This document shows positions 9,133-18,183 of a stretch of 45,249 nucleotides of DNA, piece after piece. Location: NCBI GenBank assembly GCA_025454395.1, contig JALOOM010000031.1, forward strand, positions 1-45,249, in the 5' to 3' direction. The notes below the pieces were generated by a model that was not told the origin of the DNA, made no database searches, and was given only the letters and a program-made list of their open reading frames with translations. Numbering within the stretch: position 1 is the stretch's first letter; every line of letters starts with the position of its first letter. This DNA is from Elainella sp. Prado103 (lineage in GTDB: Bacteria > Cyanobacteriota > Cyanobacteriia > Elainellales > Elainellaceae). Position numbers and translations under genes: made by a program.

Positions 9133-10209
9133 TTACACCTTTTCCTGAAGGTTTTCACCTAATAGCCCACTGGGACGAAACACCAGGATGAGCACTAGCA
9201 CCCCAAATACCCAGGCATCAGTCCAGCGACTGGATAAATATTGATCGCTTAAGGCGGAGAGTAATCCAATCAGGACACCACCCAGCATGGCTCCGGTAAT
9301 GTTGCCGATCCCACCCAGCACTGCCGCCGTAAACGCTCGTAGCCCTGCCGTAAAGCCCATCGTAAACACAATGGTATTGTTGTACAGCCCCACTAACAGA
9401 CCGGCGGCTCCAGCCAGGGCTCCTCCAATCAAAAAGGTGAGCACAATAATCTGATCGACATTAATGCCAACAATTTTGGCGGCCTCTCGGTTCTGCGCCA
9501 CAGCTCGCATGGCTTTTCCAGCCGGGGTTCGCTGCACAAATAAGTTCAACCCCACCATCAGCCCTACCGCCACCACCAGCACCGTCAGATCCTTGACGGT
9601 AAAGTCAATTTTGGTTTCGATCCCTAGGGCTTGAAAAATATCCGTGCGGGGTAGTAAATCGGGGAAACTTTTAGGGGCGGCTGCCGTATTTCCCATAATT
9701 GGAATGAACGATCGCAACCCTCCCCAGAACAACCCTAGATTCTGAAAAATAAAGGAAACCCCGATCGCAGAAATCAGGGGAGCCAGACGAGGGGCGTTAC
9801 GCAATGGTCGGTAAGCATAGCGTTCTGTAACTACATTCAGCCCTGCACACATCCCAGCGGAAACCAATAGAGCCACCAGCATAGGTAGGATTGCTGTCCC
9901 CAAGGGAGCCCCATCCTCCATCCCAAACATGCCCATCACCGTTAATGCGGCAAAACCACCCAGCATGTAGAGGTCACCATGGGCAAAATTGATCAGTTCA
10001 ATAATGCCATACACTAGGGTGTATCCTAAGGCGATGATAGCAATAATGGCACCATTGATTAAGCCCACCAGAATCTGAGTGAATAACAAAGATGGGCTTT
10101 GAACAATATCTTGAATAATCCTAGGAATATCCAGACCGGCGATCGGGCCGAGTAACAGGATGAAATAAATAACAACTATGTAGAGAACGTTCTTTTGCCA
10201 CGGTTTCAT
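9133..10209 (-). CDS. livH: Branched-chain/neutral amino-acid ABC transporter permease (LivH-like)
   Basis: This 358-residue permease has the LivH hallmark GLINGAIIAIIALGYTLVYGIIELINFAHG and the loop TPAGKAMRAVAQNREAAKIVGIN that docks on the ATPase subunits. It has eight or so hydrophobic segments. A central insertion (about residues 165-190, after FIPIMGN) makes it longer than E. coli LivH (308 aa), as is common in cyanobacteria. It lies 6 bp upstream of the LivM-like gene and about 100 bp downstream of the binding-protein gene, in the same operon. Confidence 0.93.
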   Translation of the reverse strand: MKPWQKNVLYIVVIYFILLLGPIAGLDIPRIIQDIVQSPSLLFTQILVGLINGAIIAIIALGYTLVYGIIELINFAHGDLYMLGGFAALTVMGMFGMEDGAPLGTAILPMLVALLVSAGMCAGLNVVTERYAYRPLRNAPRLAPLISAIGVSFIFQNLGLFWGGLRSFIPIMGNTAAAPKSFPDLLPRTDIFQALGIETKIDFTVKDLTVLVVAVGLMVGLNLFVQRTPAGKAMRAVAQNREAAKIVGINVDQIIVLTFLIGGALAGAAGLLVGLYNNTIVFTMGFTAGLRAFTAAVLGGIGNITGAMLGGVLIGLLSALSDQYLSSRWTDAWVFGVLVLILVFRPSGLLGENLQEKV

Positions 10210-10309
10210 GGGCGATCGGCAGATAAGGGAATCATTAAAGCAAGGTGGAATGAACTAAAAAAGGGGGGAACACATACCCGTATTCACCCCCGACCTGTTC
10301 GTCAAACAG

Positions 10310-11599
10310 TTATTTTGCCTCTAACGTTTCCGCAAACGCCCATTTACCATCTTTCACAACATTACCTGACATGGTAGTACTGGTTGTATCCCCATTTTCA
10401 TCAAAACTCCAGGTACCCAGCAAGCCAGGGAAGTCTTTCGTGGCTAATACGGCTTCGCGGATGGCATCCCGATCGGGCTCACAAACTTCACCGATCGCCT
10501 TCAGCACAACTTGAGCCGCCTCAAATCCATAAGCGGCATAGGCTTCCGGCTCCGAGTTGAATTTCGCCTTATAAGCGTCGTACCACTCTTTGCCTCGACC
10601 TGTCAGTTCCTTGGGCGGCACACCTCCGAAGGTTGCATAGACCCCTTCCGCATCTTTACCAGCAGCATCTACCAGAGCTTGCTCAAAAATGCCGTCGGGG
10701 CCCATGAATTTAACATCGGTCATCCCCACGTTCCGCATGTCTTTGATCAACTGCCCCGCGTTATTCTGCGTGATGCCACCAAAGTAGATCAGATCCGGTT
10801 CCAAATCTTTAATTTTGTTCATCAAAGCTCGATAATCCGGCGCTTTAGCGTTGATCCCTTCCCGTCCTAGCACTTCCAGCCCAATTTCCTTGGCCGTTTC
10901 TTCATAAACCGTCGCAATCCCTTTACCATATAGCTCTTGATCATCCAGGATATAGACCTTTTGAGCCCCCAGTGACTTCGTCCAGTTGGCGGCCATTACC
11001 CCCTGCAGGTCATCGGCTGGCACCACGCGGGCATAGTTGCGTTTGTTATTGGGGTAGTAGGTATCTGGCTCGTTTGCTTCGCCAGTCCCAGGCTTCGTCA
11101 AACCGGGGTAAGTGTTGGCCGGGCTGACCATCACCAGATCGCCCTGGTTGAAAATGGGGATCGCCAGTTTAGCAGCCCCCGAGTTAAACGTCCCAACCAC
11201 AGCAACAATCTTTGGATCGGCTACAATCTTGTTCGAGTTAGAAGTCACCTGAGCCGGATCCCACTTACCAGCCGCTGCGGTGGCATCGTCATAGGTCTGG
11301 AAGCCCACCTTGAGCTTGCCATCACAGACCGTTGAATTAACTTCATCTAATGCAAGCTGAATACCATTGACGATCGTCTGGGTTTGTCCTAAGGAACTCC
11401 CCGTCATCGGTAGGCTAGAGGCAATAATCACATCACCATCGGTAGAGATCCCAGGCGCTGAAGCTGCCGGACTAGCTGCCGGACTGGCCTCTGTAGCGGC
11501 AGGGCTTTCCGTCGTGGTGCTAGTGGTGGTTGGAGCACAACCTGCCCCCAGTGTTAATAACCCAAGTAGCAGAATCGATCGCTTGAATGCAGCGTTCAT
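10310..11599 (-). CDS. livK: Amino-acid ABC transporter substrate-binding lipoprotein (LivK/NatB-like)
   Basis: This is a type-1 periplasmic binding protein of the leucine/isoleucine/valine family. A signal peptide ends in lipobox LGAGC with the lipidated Cys at residue 21, followed by a low-complexity Ser/Thr/Ala/Pro linker. The ligand domain starts at DVIIASSLPMTGSSLGQTQ and continues through VVGTFNSGAAKLAIPIFNQG and DLIYFGGITQNNAGQLIKDM. I chose ATG at 11599; an upstream TTG at 11605 adds only two residues. As the first gene of the operon it is followed by a 100-bp spacer, often used to express binding protein in excess. Confidence 0.92.
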   Translation of the reverse strand: MNAAFKRSILLLGLLTLGAGCAPTTTSTTTESPAATEASPAASPAASAPGISTDGDVIIASSLPMTGSSLGQTQTIVNGIQLALDEVNSTVCDGKLKVGFQTYDDATAAAGKWDPAQVTSNSNKIVADPKIVAVVGTFNSGAAKLAIPIFNQGDLVMVSPANTYPGLTKPGTGEANEPDTYYPNNKRNYARVVPADDLQGVMAANWTKSLGAQKVYILDDQELYGKGIATVYEETAKEIGLEVLGREGINAKAPDYRALMNKIKDLEPDLIYFGGITQNNAGQLIKDMRNVGMTDVKFMGPDGIFEQALVDAAGKDAEGVYATFGGVPPKELTGRGKEWYDAYKAKFNSEPEAYAAYGFEAAQVVLKAIGEVCEPDRDAIREAVLATKDFPGLLGTWSFDENGDTTSTTMSGNVVKDGKWAFAETLEAK

Positions 11600-11875
11600 T
11601 GGCAAATACCTTGCTTAAAAACTGTGTATGTGAACTGTTTTGGCTAACTACTTTTATCACAACTGTACCGCTTAGGAAAGCAGCGTATTTAGCTTAATTA
11701 ACATTGGTTTAAGGGAAAAGGCGGTGACAAGGCTCAAGTTGGGGCAGAGGGGAGATCGCAGTCGAGTACGCCTCCTTACAATCCTTGCTTTTGATACTCC
11801 CAGCCCTCAACCCAAAGCGTTAGCGTTAGCGAGTGGGGGGATCAAGAGGTTGGTGATGCGGCCCAAGCCTTGCCT

Positions 11876-11911
11876 AGGGTTCCGGCTTGATGTAGGGTTC
11901 CGGCTTGATGT
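11876..11911. repeat. 18-bp tandem repeat, two copies
   Basis: AGGGTTCCGGCTTGATGT is perfectly duplicated (11876-11893, 11894-11911). In the hsdR remnant frame it encodes HQAGTL twice, so it probably arose by slippage within the dead gene. Confidence 0.85.
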
Positions 11912-12061
11912 ATGACAGTCTGAGGGGCTTTCTCTGGTTTATCCGGCGGATAGCCGTATTTGCCGTATTTTTGGAGGCGTTTGATGATCGCTCTCAGTTT
12001 AGCGTTCGGGATCGGTGCGACCCGTCATGCTGACTTTGAGGCTGCTCTGCTGGTCGTCGTC

Positions 12062-12118
12062 ACTGTGCCAGCCGGAACAAACTGTGCCAGCCGGAACAAA
12101 CTGTGCCAGTCGGGACAG
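12062..12118. repeat. 19-bp tandem repeat, three copies
   Basis: ACTGTGCCAGCCGGAACAA is repeated at 12062-12080, 12081-12099 and, with three changes, 12100-12118. It abuts the second block of the hsdR remnant and appears to have grown from that gene's GGCTGGCACAGT sequence. Confidence 0.85.
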
Positions 12119-12490
12119 AATCGCATGATCTGGTTATGGAGTCTACTGTGCTACTTGAATTTGTCTTTGGTGGACTGCTCCGCGCCTTCCGTAACCTCTT
12201 CAAATTCCGGGTCGATGTGAGGCTTTTCAGATTCTTCCAGTGTGATCTTGGCAAGACGCGCTTTTTGGCGTACCCCTCCTCTTTGTTTTCGGCAACCCAG
12301 TTACCCACTGCGGTTCACTTCATAAAAAATGATCATCGACAAGCGAGATAACTGAGTGGAGTCACATTCCACGTTCATATAAAAATGATCGTTTTTACGT
12401 AATTTAGATTTAGCGCAAGCGGTCACCCAATATACTTCAAGTGTAAGTTCCAGCGTTTGAACAAGGAATCATAGGGTTGAGAGTCCAATG

Positions 12491-12529
12491 CTGGGTGTTG
12501 CCACTGGGTGTTGCCACTGGGTATTGCCA
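12491..12529. repeat. 13-bp tandem repeat, three copies
   Basis: CTGGGTGTTGCCA occurs twice exactly (12491-12503, 12504-12516) and a third time with one change (12517-12529), in non-coding DNA. Confidence 0.85.
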
Positions 12530-12639
12530 AAATATTGACAAGTTATGTGGTTTGTATAGATTCTGCTGCTCAAAAAACACCTCCCGCCCTGATTGACTGA
12601 CAAAACTCAAACTACCCACTGCTACGCAGAAGCAAGCTA

Positions 12640-12740
12640 CACCCCAACCCCTCTCCCAGAGCGGGCGAGGCGCTTTCGAACCAGGATTTGATTGCAAGTC
12701 CCTTCGCCCCTAGTGGGAGAAAGGATTTAGGGATGAGGGG
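12640..12740. repeat. Probable copy of a dispersed cyanobacterial intergenic repeat
   Basis: The sequence has the familiar form of a palindromic intergenic element: AACCCCTCTCCCAGAGCGGG at the left, and GTGGGAGAAAGGATTTAGGG followed by ATGAGGGG at the right. The two arms can pair imperfectly. Copies like this are common between genes in filamentous cyanobacteria; copy number here cannot be judged from one window. Confidence 0.4.
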
Positions 12741-13191
12741 AAAAGATTAGTCAGTCAATCAGCCTCCCGCCTCTGAATGATCAGGAGCAAGGGTTCGGGC
12801 TCAATGTGGGCTTAATGCGGGCTCAATGCTATTGCTTGAGTAATGCTTGAACCAATGCTTGACCCAATGCTTGACTAGCTGCGTCATGGGTTCATCCAAA
12901 ATAGGACTTGGATCCAATCCGATCCTGATCTCCCCGATCCAGATTAGGCATCCAACCACTCGCCGACCCCTTGCCGGAATCTAATTTCCTCGTCTAATCC
13001 CTCGATCAATCCCCGCAGCATTGCTTTAAACTGAGGTCAATCCTCCAATCGCTCACTTTCTCGACATCTTTGGGCCGCTTCAGGTATACATCGCTCAAAT
13101 CTGGGCACTCTGATTCTGGAGATGCGATATTTCTGAATGCTTGATTTCTGAACGCCTTCATCCCCCTGAAACAACCAAGTGAGACCTCAGA

Positions 13192-14070
13192 ATGTTTAAC
13201 GCCACCGAACTGCTGATTGACGACTTTGTGCAAAAGCTGAAGGAAGGCTACCGCCGCACCTACGGAGGCTGGAAGCATGACTATGAAGACATCATCGGTT
13301 GGGTCGGCTCCATGGCCCTCGAAAATATAGCCAATAGCGATGCCCTTTATCACAACGTTGAACACACCATCCTGGTAACCCTGGTGGGGCAAGAAATTCT
13401 ACGGGGACGACATATTCGACAAGGGGGCGTTTCCTGTGAAGATTGGCTTCATTTCATTATTTCCCTCGTGTGCCACGATATCGGCTACGTCAAAGGGGTT
13501 TGCAAAGATGACCATGATGGCTGGTATGCGACCGGACAAAATGACGAAATGGTGTATCTTGATCCGGGCTCGACCGATGCCAGCCTAACTCCCTACCATG
13601 TCGATCGGGCCAAGCTATTCATTGATGAGCGGTTTGGGGGTCACAGTTTGATCGATGCGGCGCGGATCAAAGTTAACATTGAACTGACTCGCTTTCCGGT
13701 TCCCAATAAAGAAGATCACCAGGATACCATTCATTATCCCGGACTGATTCGAGCTTCCGACTTGATCGGACAACTCAGTGATCCCCGCTACCTGAAAAAG
13801 ATCAGCGCACTTTACTACGAATTTGAGGAAACTGGGGTCAATCAGGCGTTGGGGTACCGTCACCCAGGCGATCTACGCAAAAACTACCCGAAGTTCTACT
13901 GGAATGGAGTGTATCCTTATGTGAAGGATGCCCTGAAATATCTGGAACTGACCCAGCAAGGAAAGCAGGTGATTGCTAACCTTTACTCAAATGTGTTCGT
14001 GGTCGAGCATGAACCCCTAGGGCTAGAGTTTGCTCCTTCTCTGGTCAGCCAGCAGCCAGCTTCGGCATGA
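13192..14070 (+). CDS. HD-domain metalloprotein (Npun_R2479-type)
   Basis: This 292-residue protein has the HD-superfamily metal ligands HNVEHT (about residues 44-49) and CHDIGYVKG (HD about residues 96-97), pointing to a metal-dependent phosphohydrolase fold. The next region (SLTPYHVDRAKLFIDERF) and DLIGQLSDPRYLKKISALYY fit the cyanobacterial family annotated after Npun_R2479. Substrate is unknown; HD enzymes act on nucleotides, cyclic nucleotides or (p)ppGpp, and none can be chosen here. Upstream DNA has only a weak GAGA ribosome site. It is probably monocistronic. Confidence 0.85.
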   Translation: MFNATELLIDDFVQKLKEGYRRTYGGWKHDYEDIIGWVGSMALENIANSDALYHNVEHTILVTLVGQEILRGRHIRQGGVSCEDWLHFIISLVCHDIGYVKGVCKDDHDGWYATGQNDEMVYLDPGSTDASLTPYHVDRAKLFIDERFGGHSLIDAARIKVNIELTRFPVPNKEDHQDTIHYPGLIRASDLIGQLSDPRYLKKISALYYEFEETGVNQALGYRHPGDLRKNYPKFYWNGVYPYVKDALKYLELTQQGKQVIANLYSNVFVVEHEPLGLEFAPSLVSQQPASA

Positions 14071-14422
14071 CTAGCCGAATATTGCCGCTTAAAGGGCACC
14101 ACTGCTTAAAGGGCACCACTACGCGAAAGGCACCGCTACGCGAAAGGCATGGGCACAAAGCGATCGTTGCTTAAACCCAGATTTGCCCTGCTGCAACCTG
14201 TGCGAAGATTCCGAAAAGATCCACCCCTGCGTATTGTGAGGGTTTGTGAAGACTTGGCAAAAATTGCTGCAATTTGCCCAATTTTGGGTTGTCTGGGAAT
14301 CGTTTTCCGCTGCGGTTAAGGTAGGGTATTAAGGGCAGTCTGTTTAGTCTGAAATGTCATATTTTGATCGCTATTGTAACTATCTAATCTAATTATTGTT
14401 AACCCGTGGATTCTATAATTCA
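14071..14422. other. Spacer between the HD gene and the glycoside-hydrolase-like gene
   Basis: No gene is visible. It holds a 17-bp tandem repeat (14088-14155) and, in its AT-rich second half, presumably the promoter of the next gene. Confidence 0.55.
14088..14155. repeat. 17-bp tandem repeat, about four copies
   Basis: Units start at 14088, 14105, 14122 and 14139. The first two are CTTAAAGGGCACCACT plus G or A; the third is CGCGAAAGGCACCGCTA; the fourth is partial (CGCGAAAGGCA). This is a diverging array just after the HD gene stop. Confidence 0.8.
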
Positions 14423-17400
14423 ATGAACCGCTCGCTGATTCATTCCCTGTTGCATTTCCCTCCTATGCTTTCACCGATCCATGTCTCTGCCCCCGCAACG
14501 CTAGCCGTCTGGGGAAGCCTGATGGGTATATTGCCGCTCAGTGCTGTTGCTCAAGCGAATTTAGCTAGCCCGAGTGAAGCTCCGCTCGAAATGGCCCAGT
14601 CTGCGCCTCGGGCTGAAACTCTGGCAGCACCTTTATCGATCGGGGTGGTGCGCGGTACCGACAATCAGGAGCAGTGGGATGCCATCCTGGAGCGGCTAGA
14701 TGCCACTGAATTGGATTACCGGGTGATTGAGTGGGATGAGGTGCGGCGATCGACGGAATTCACTGGCATTCAAGTGCTGTTTTTACCCAACATCGAAACC
14801 ATTTCTTCCGGGCAATTGTTGAGTCTACAATCCTGGCTAAATCGGGGGGGGCGTTTGATCGTCAGTGGAGCCACCGGCAGTCAATCTTCAGCGGGTGTTC
14901 AAAATGCCCTGCGATCCCTATTGGGGGCCTACTGGGCCACTGATCTGTCCCAACCTCAGGCTTTACAGTCCCTTGAACTGGCTAACCAGCGCTGGGTGCG
15001 ATCGGCGGAGACTGGCACCGCCATTCAGGGTGGGTTAGTGGTGCCCACCAGTTTAGCCAGCGAACCTGTGGCAATTTGGCAAACTGGCCGCTCATCTAAC
15101 CCTGCCAATCCTCAAGCCAACGGTCAGTCCGCCGCAGTTGTAGTCACCCACAAGTCCACCTTCTTGGGTTGGGAATGGGGCTCATCCGCCAGTACTCGCC
15201 AGTTGGATAGCAGTTGGTTGCAGGCAGCCGTAGCCCGCTTCCAAGACAGCCGCCCTCGGATGGCCAACAATGCGCCTAGAGCGGTGCAAGCAACTCCTCG
15301 ATCTCAAAATCAAGCTCAAAATCAAGCTCAAAATCAGGCCCCATCTCCCCGTCCCGATCGCTTCACCCGCGCCACGACCCGTGCTCAAGTTGAACAACTC
15401 ACTGGTTCGGAGAACTCCCATTCGGGGCGGGCTACCGCTTCACCAACACCGACACCGACCTTCTCTGAACCTGCGTCGCCTCGGCCAAATCCCTTGGATC
15501 TACCCGCCTCCCGTCCGTCGATCGCCCCAACTCCATCTCAAGATCCCGCCGAACAGGTTGCAGCGGCCGAAATCGATGTTGAGCGGTTAACGCGGATCAC
15601 GCTGTACCAAGCGACTACCATGCGGCAAGAGCTAGAGAACTTGATCGGCCGTTACGAAAGTGCGCTCATCCTCACTCAAGCCCGCGCCCAATCTCGATCG
15701 ATCGGTCAAGCGGCTCCTCGACCCACTGCGGCATTACCAGTTACGACCTCCCCCGCTGCCAAGACAGAGTCCGAACCGCCTCAAGCCCTCACCGCCACTG
15801 AACAATCTGGAGCTTTGGGAGATGCCGTTTTGCACCAAGCCAGACAGGGGTATGCCGCCTTCAATCAGGCTCTGCAAGATCGGGATTATCCGCGATCCCG
15901 TCAACAGTGGCTCGCCACCCGCCAGTTACTTTGGGAAAATTTTCCCTTACAGCATTCCCTCTCCCAGCCTGAAGTGCGGGCGATCTGGCTCGATCGGGGT
16001 ACCATTGTGCGGGCCGGCTCACGACAGGGGCTGGCAACTTTATTCGATCGGCTGCAAACAGCGGGGATTAACACTATCTTTTTCGAAACCGTCAATGCGG
16101 GCTATCCCATTTATCCCAGCGAGGTAGCACCGCAGCAAAATCCCCTCACCCGTCATTGGGATCCGCTGGCAGCGGCTGTGGAACTGGCCCATGCTCGCAA
16201 TATGGAGCTGCACGCCTGGGTCTGGACGTTTGCCGCCGGGAATCAAATGCACAATGCCCTGTTGAATCAGCCTGCTAGCTATCCAGGGCCGATTCTAGCC
16301 GCCAACCCGGACTGGGCAAATTATGATCACCGGGGATCGATGATTCCACCGGGGCAAACTAAACCATTTTTGGATCCGGCCAATCCAGAGGTACGGCAAT
16401 ATTTGCTGAACCTGTTCGAGGAAATTGTCACTCGTTATGAGGTCGATGGGTTGCAGTTGGATTACATTCGCTATCCATTTCAGGATCCTTGGGCGGGTGG
16501 ACACACCTACGGGTACGGAGCAGCAGCTCGCCGCCAGTTTCAGCAGCGCACTGGCATCGATCCCCTCCATCTCACCCCGATCGAGTTAACGCAGGTGGGC
16601 AACTCGACTCTGGCATCTGCATCAACTGCTTCTGCCGAGAGACAACGCTGGCAACAATGGACGGAATTTCGCATTGAGCAAATTAATTCCTTTGTGGCAG
16701 AAACTTCGCGTTTAGTCCATCGCCTCAATCCGGAAATCATCTTATCGGCTGCCGTCTTTGCCTTACCGGAACGCCGCCGCATCAATGAGATTCAACAAAA
16801 TTGGGAAGTGTGGGCTGAGCAGGGTCAAATCGACATGATCGTGCTGATGAGCTACGCCAGCGACACCCATGGGCTCCAGCGTTTGGCCAATCCCTGGCTC
16901 GCCGATGCTGATCTTCAGTCCACTTTGGTGGTACCTGGGATTCGTCTGTTGAATTTGTCGGAGCAAACGATCGTGGATCAAATGCAGGCTTTACGGGACT
17001 CTCCATCGGGTGGGTTTGCCCTCTTTGCTGCCGAAAATTTAAATAGCCGTTTGCAGAATATTTTCCAACAGATTCAGGGAACTGCGAACCCGCAGGCAGA
17101 AGCGATCCCCTATCGTCAGCCCTTTGCGGCGGCGGCTGAGCGCTATACCCTCCTGCGCCAACAGTGGAATTGGTTGATCGAGCAGGGAGAACTCCAGCTC
17201 AGCAGTCAGCAGCTCGAATCCTGGCAAAGTAAAACCGTTGCCCTGGATCAGGCATTACAGCGTTTGGCTAGCGATCCCTCTTCGGTACATTTACAACAGG
17301 CTCAAGCTGCCCTCGCTGCGTTCCAGAGCCGATTCACCAGTTGGATGAATTTGCCGGGTCTCAGCCAAAACTACCGGACTCAAACCTGGCAAAACCAGTT

Positions 17401-17521
17401 GGCTACTTTAGAAAAGCTCTTAAACTATGGTGAACGATTGGTCGCCCGTCAAACCAATCTCCAACAGATATCAGAACAACCCCTATTGGAACAACCCCCA
17501 TCGGAACAACCACACCCCTGA
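14423..17521 (+). CDS. Large exported glycoside hydrolase family 10-like (GHL10/DUF187) protein
   Basis: About 1032 residues. An N-terminal signal sequence ends near SAVAQA. A class I glutamine-amidotransferase-like domain follows (IGVVRGTDNQEQWDAIL, LSLQSWLNRGGRLIVSG, about residues 75-170), then a low-complexity linker with a small NQAQNQAQNQA repeat. The GHL10 barrel begins at VRAIWLDRGTIVRAGSRQGL, with WDPLAAAVELAHARNMELHA, and VDGLQLDYIRYP holding candidate acidic catalytic residues. The C-terminal part is helical. It likely acts on an envelope or extracellular polysaccharide; the substrate is not known. I prefer ATG at 14423; a TTG at 14396 would add nine residues. Confidence 0.85.
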   Translation: MNRSLIHSLLHFPPMLSPIHVSAPATLAVWGSLMGILPLSAVAQANLASPSEAPLEMAQSAPRAETLAAPLSIGVVRGTDNQEQWDAILERLDATELDYRVIEWDEVRRSTEFTGIQVLFLPNIETISSGQLLSLQSWLNRGGRLIVSGATGSQSSAGVQNALRSLLGAYWATDLSQPQALQSLELANQRWVRSAETGTAIQGGLVVPTSLASEPVAIWQTGRSSNPANPQANGQSAAVVVTHKSTFLGWEWGSSASTRQLDSSWLQAAVARFQDSRPRMANNAPRAVQATPRSQNQAQNQAQNQAPSPRPDRFTRATTRAQVEQLTGSENSHSGRATASPTPTPTFSEPASPRPNPLDLPASRPSIAPTPSQDPAEQVAAAEIDVERLTRITLYQATTMRQELENLIGRYESALILTQARAQSRSIGQAAPRPTAALPVTTSPAAKTESEPPQALTATEQSGALGDAVLHQARQGYAAFNQALQDRDYPRSRQQWLATRQLLWENFPLQHSLSQPEVRAIWLDRGTIVRAGSRQGLATLFDRLQTAGINTIFFETVNAGYPIYPSEVAPQQNPLTRHWDPLAAAVELAHARNMELHAWVWTFAAGNQMHNALLNQPASYPGPILAANPDWANYDHRGSMIPPGQTKPFLDPANPEVRQYLLNLFEEIVTRYEVDGLQLDYIRYPFQDPWAGGHTYGYGAAARRQFQQRTGIDPLHLTPIELTQVGNSTLASASTASAERQRWQQWTEFRIEQINSFVAETSRLVHRLNPEIILSAAVFALPERRRINEIQQNWEVWAEQGQIDMIVLMSYASDTHGLQRLANPWLADADLQSTLVVPGIRLLNLSEQTIVDQMQALRDSPSGGFALFAAENLNSRLQNIFQQIQGTANPQAEAIPYRQPFAAAAERYTLLRQQWNWLIEQGELQLSSQQLESWQSKTVALDQALQRLASDPSSVHLQQAQAALAAFQSRFTSWMNLPGLSQNYRTQTWQNQLATLEKLLNYGERLVARQTNLQQISEQPLLEQPPSEQPHP

Positions 17522-18183
17522 GCCCCAGGTCAGCCGCTAGGTTCAGACCCGGAAATCTTAAAAGATTCTGAAACCGCTCAGTCTGGACAAATTCGATCGA
17601 GGTTTTTCATTACAAAATGAAGTAACCGTTAATTTAGACCGATCTTCCAATTAAGGCTTGGGACTGCCACAAAGATTATCGTAGAATTCATTTGGAATTC
17701 ATTGAAGCCGGTTTTACCACTGACTGAATGTTCAGTTAATGTAATTTCTTCGATCGCGTTTAGAAATTCTTTTCATTCTTTTTTTCCTCATTGATTCAGT
17801 CCATCAATGAGCCGATCGATTAGCCCATCGACTAGCCCAGTGTGGGTAATTTCTGTTTCCGAATCAGGCTTTTCCGATTGGTTAATGCCGTTTTAGTAAC
17901 GCCATAGAGAATAAGTTTTAGAATAGTAAAATTAATCATCTCAGATTAGCTCGGCTCGATTGAGATAGTTCACTTTGATGGCTGATTGCTTCAATTCATC
18001 CATCCACTTCTGTATTTGCTGGCAGATGAGATATCACTTCGATGGATAGTTTTAAGTGATTGTTCCTTCTGTTGTTTAGCTGGTTTTTCATCATTACAAA
18101 CGTTTCAAATCGGGCTTCTTGATCGCTTCTTGCTTCACTCTGCCTAATTGTTTATTTTGCTCCTCTAATTCCATCCCCCAACT
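17522..18183. other. AT-rich leader and promoter region of cnfR
   Basis: These 660 bp hold no gene. An imperfect direct repeat of GAATTCATT lies at 17684-17704. I searched by eye for the NtcA consensus GTA-N8-TAC and found no full match, and found none of the repeats seen upstream of nifB and nifP. The long spacer suggests cnfR has its own promoter. Confidence 0.5.

Larger units (their letters stand above)
11842..12315 (-). pseudogene. hsdR: Decayed type I restriction enzyme R subunit (hsdR) remnant
   Basis: Three blocks in HsdR order lie on the minus strand in different frames. Block one (12151-12315) reads NKEEGYAKK, then after a frameshift ARLAKITLEESEK and EFEEVTEGAEQSTKDKFK, ending in a stop. 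Block two (11999-12073) reads GWHSDDDQQ and KVSMTGRTDP, matching the helicase region. Block three (11842-12003) reads AKLRAIIKRLQKYGKYGYPP and DKPEKAPQTV, the DUF3387-type C-terminus, closing with GKAWA. The N-terminal nuclease and most of the motor are gone, and tandem repeats fill the breaks. The family match is from memory of HsdR sequences; the reading is otherwise direct. Confidence 0.7.
11600..13191. other. Gene-poor region with hsdR remains and tandem repeats
   Basis: This 1.6-kb stretch carries no intact gene. It contains the transporter promoter (on minus), a decayed restriction gene (11842-12315), short tandem repeats and a copy of a dispersed cyanobacterial repeat. From about 12740 to 13190 I see only AT/GC-mixed spacer with many TGCTTGA words (12820-12880) and no coding signal. 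Confidence 0.6.

Noticed and set aside
12062..12118. Possible CRISPR-like array
   Set aside because: Units are directly adjacent with no spacers, as for all other arrays in the window.
12060..12308. 82-codon minus-strand frame taken as an intact small gene
   Set aside because: Only its first part matches HsdR; after a frameshift it is out of frame and ends in repeat translation, so I treat the region as a pseudogene.
12437..12697. 86-codon minus-strand frame
   Set aside because: It is made from the dispersed CTCTCCC-type repeat and the 13-bp tandem array; no coding evidence.
17522..18183. NtcA site (GTA-N8-TAC) or CnfR-type repeat upstream of cnfR
   Set aside because: Several GTA words occur but none has TAC at the right distance, and no AAATAC-CCCC repeat is present.
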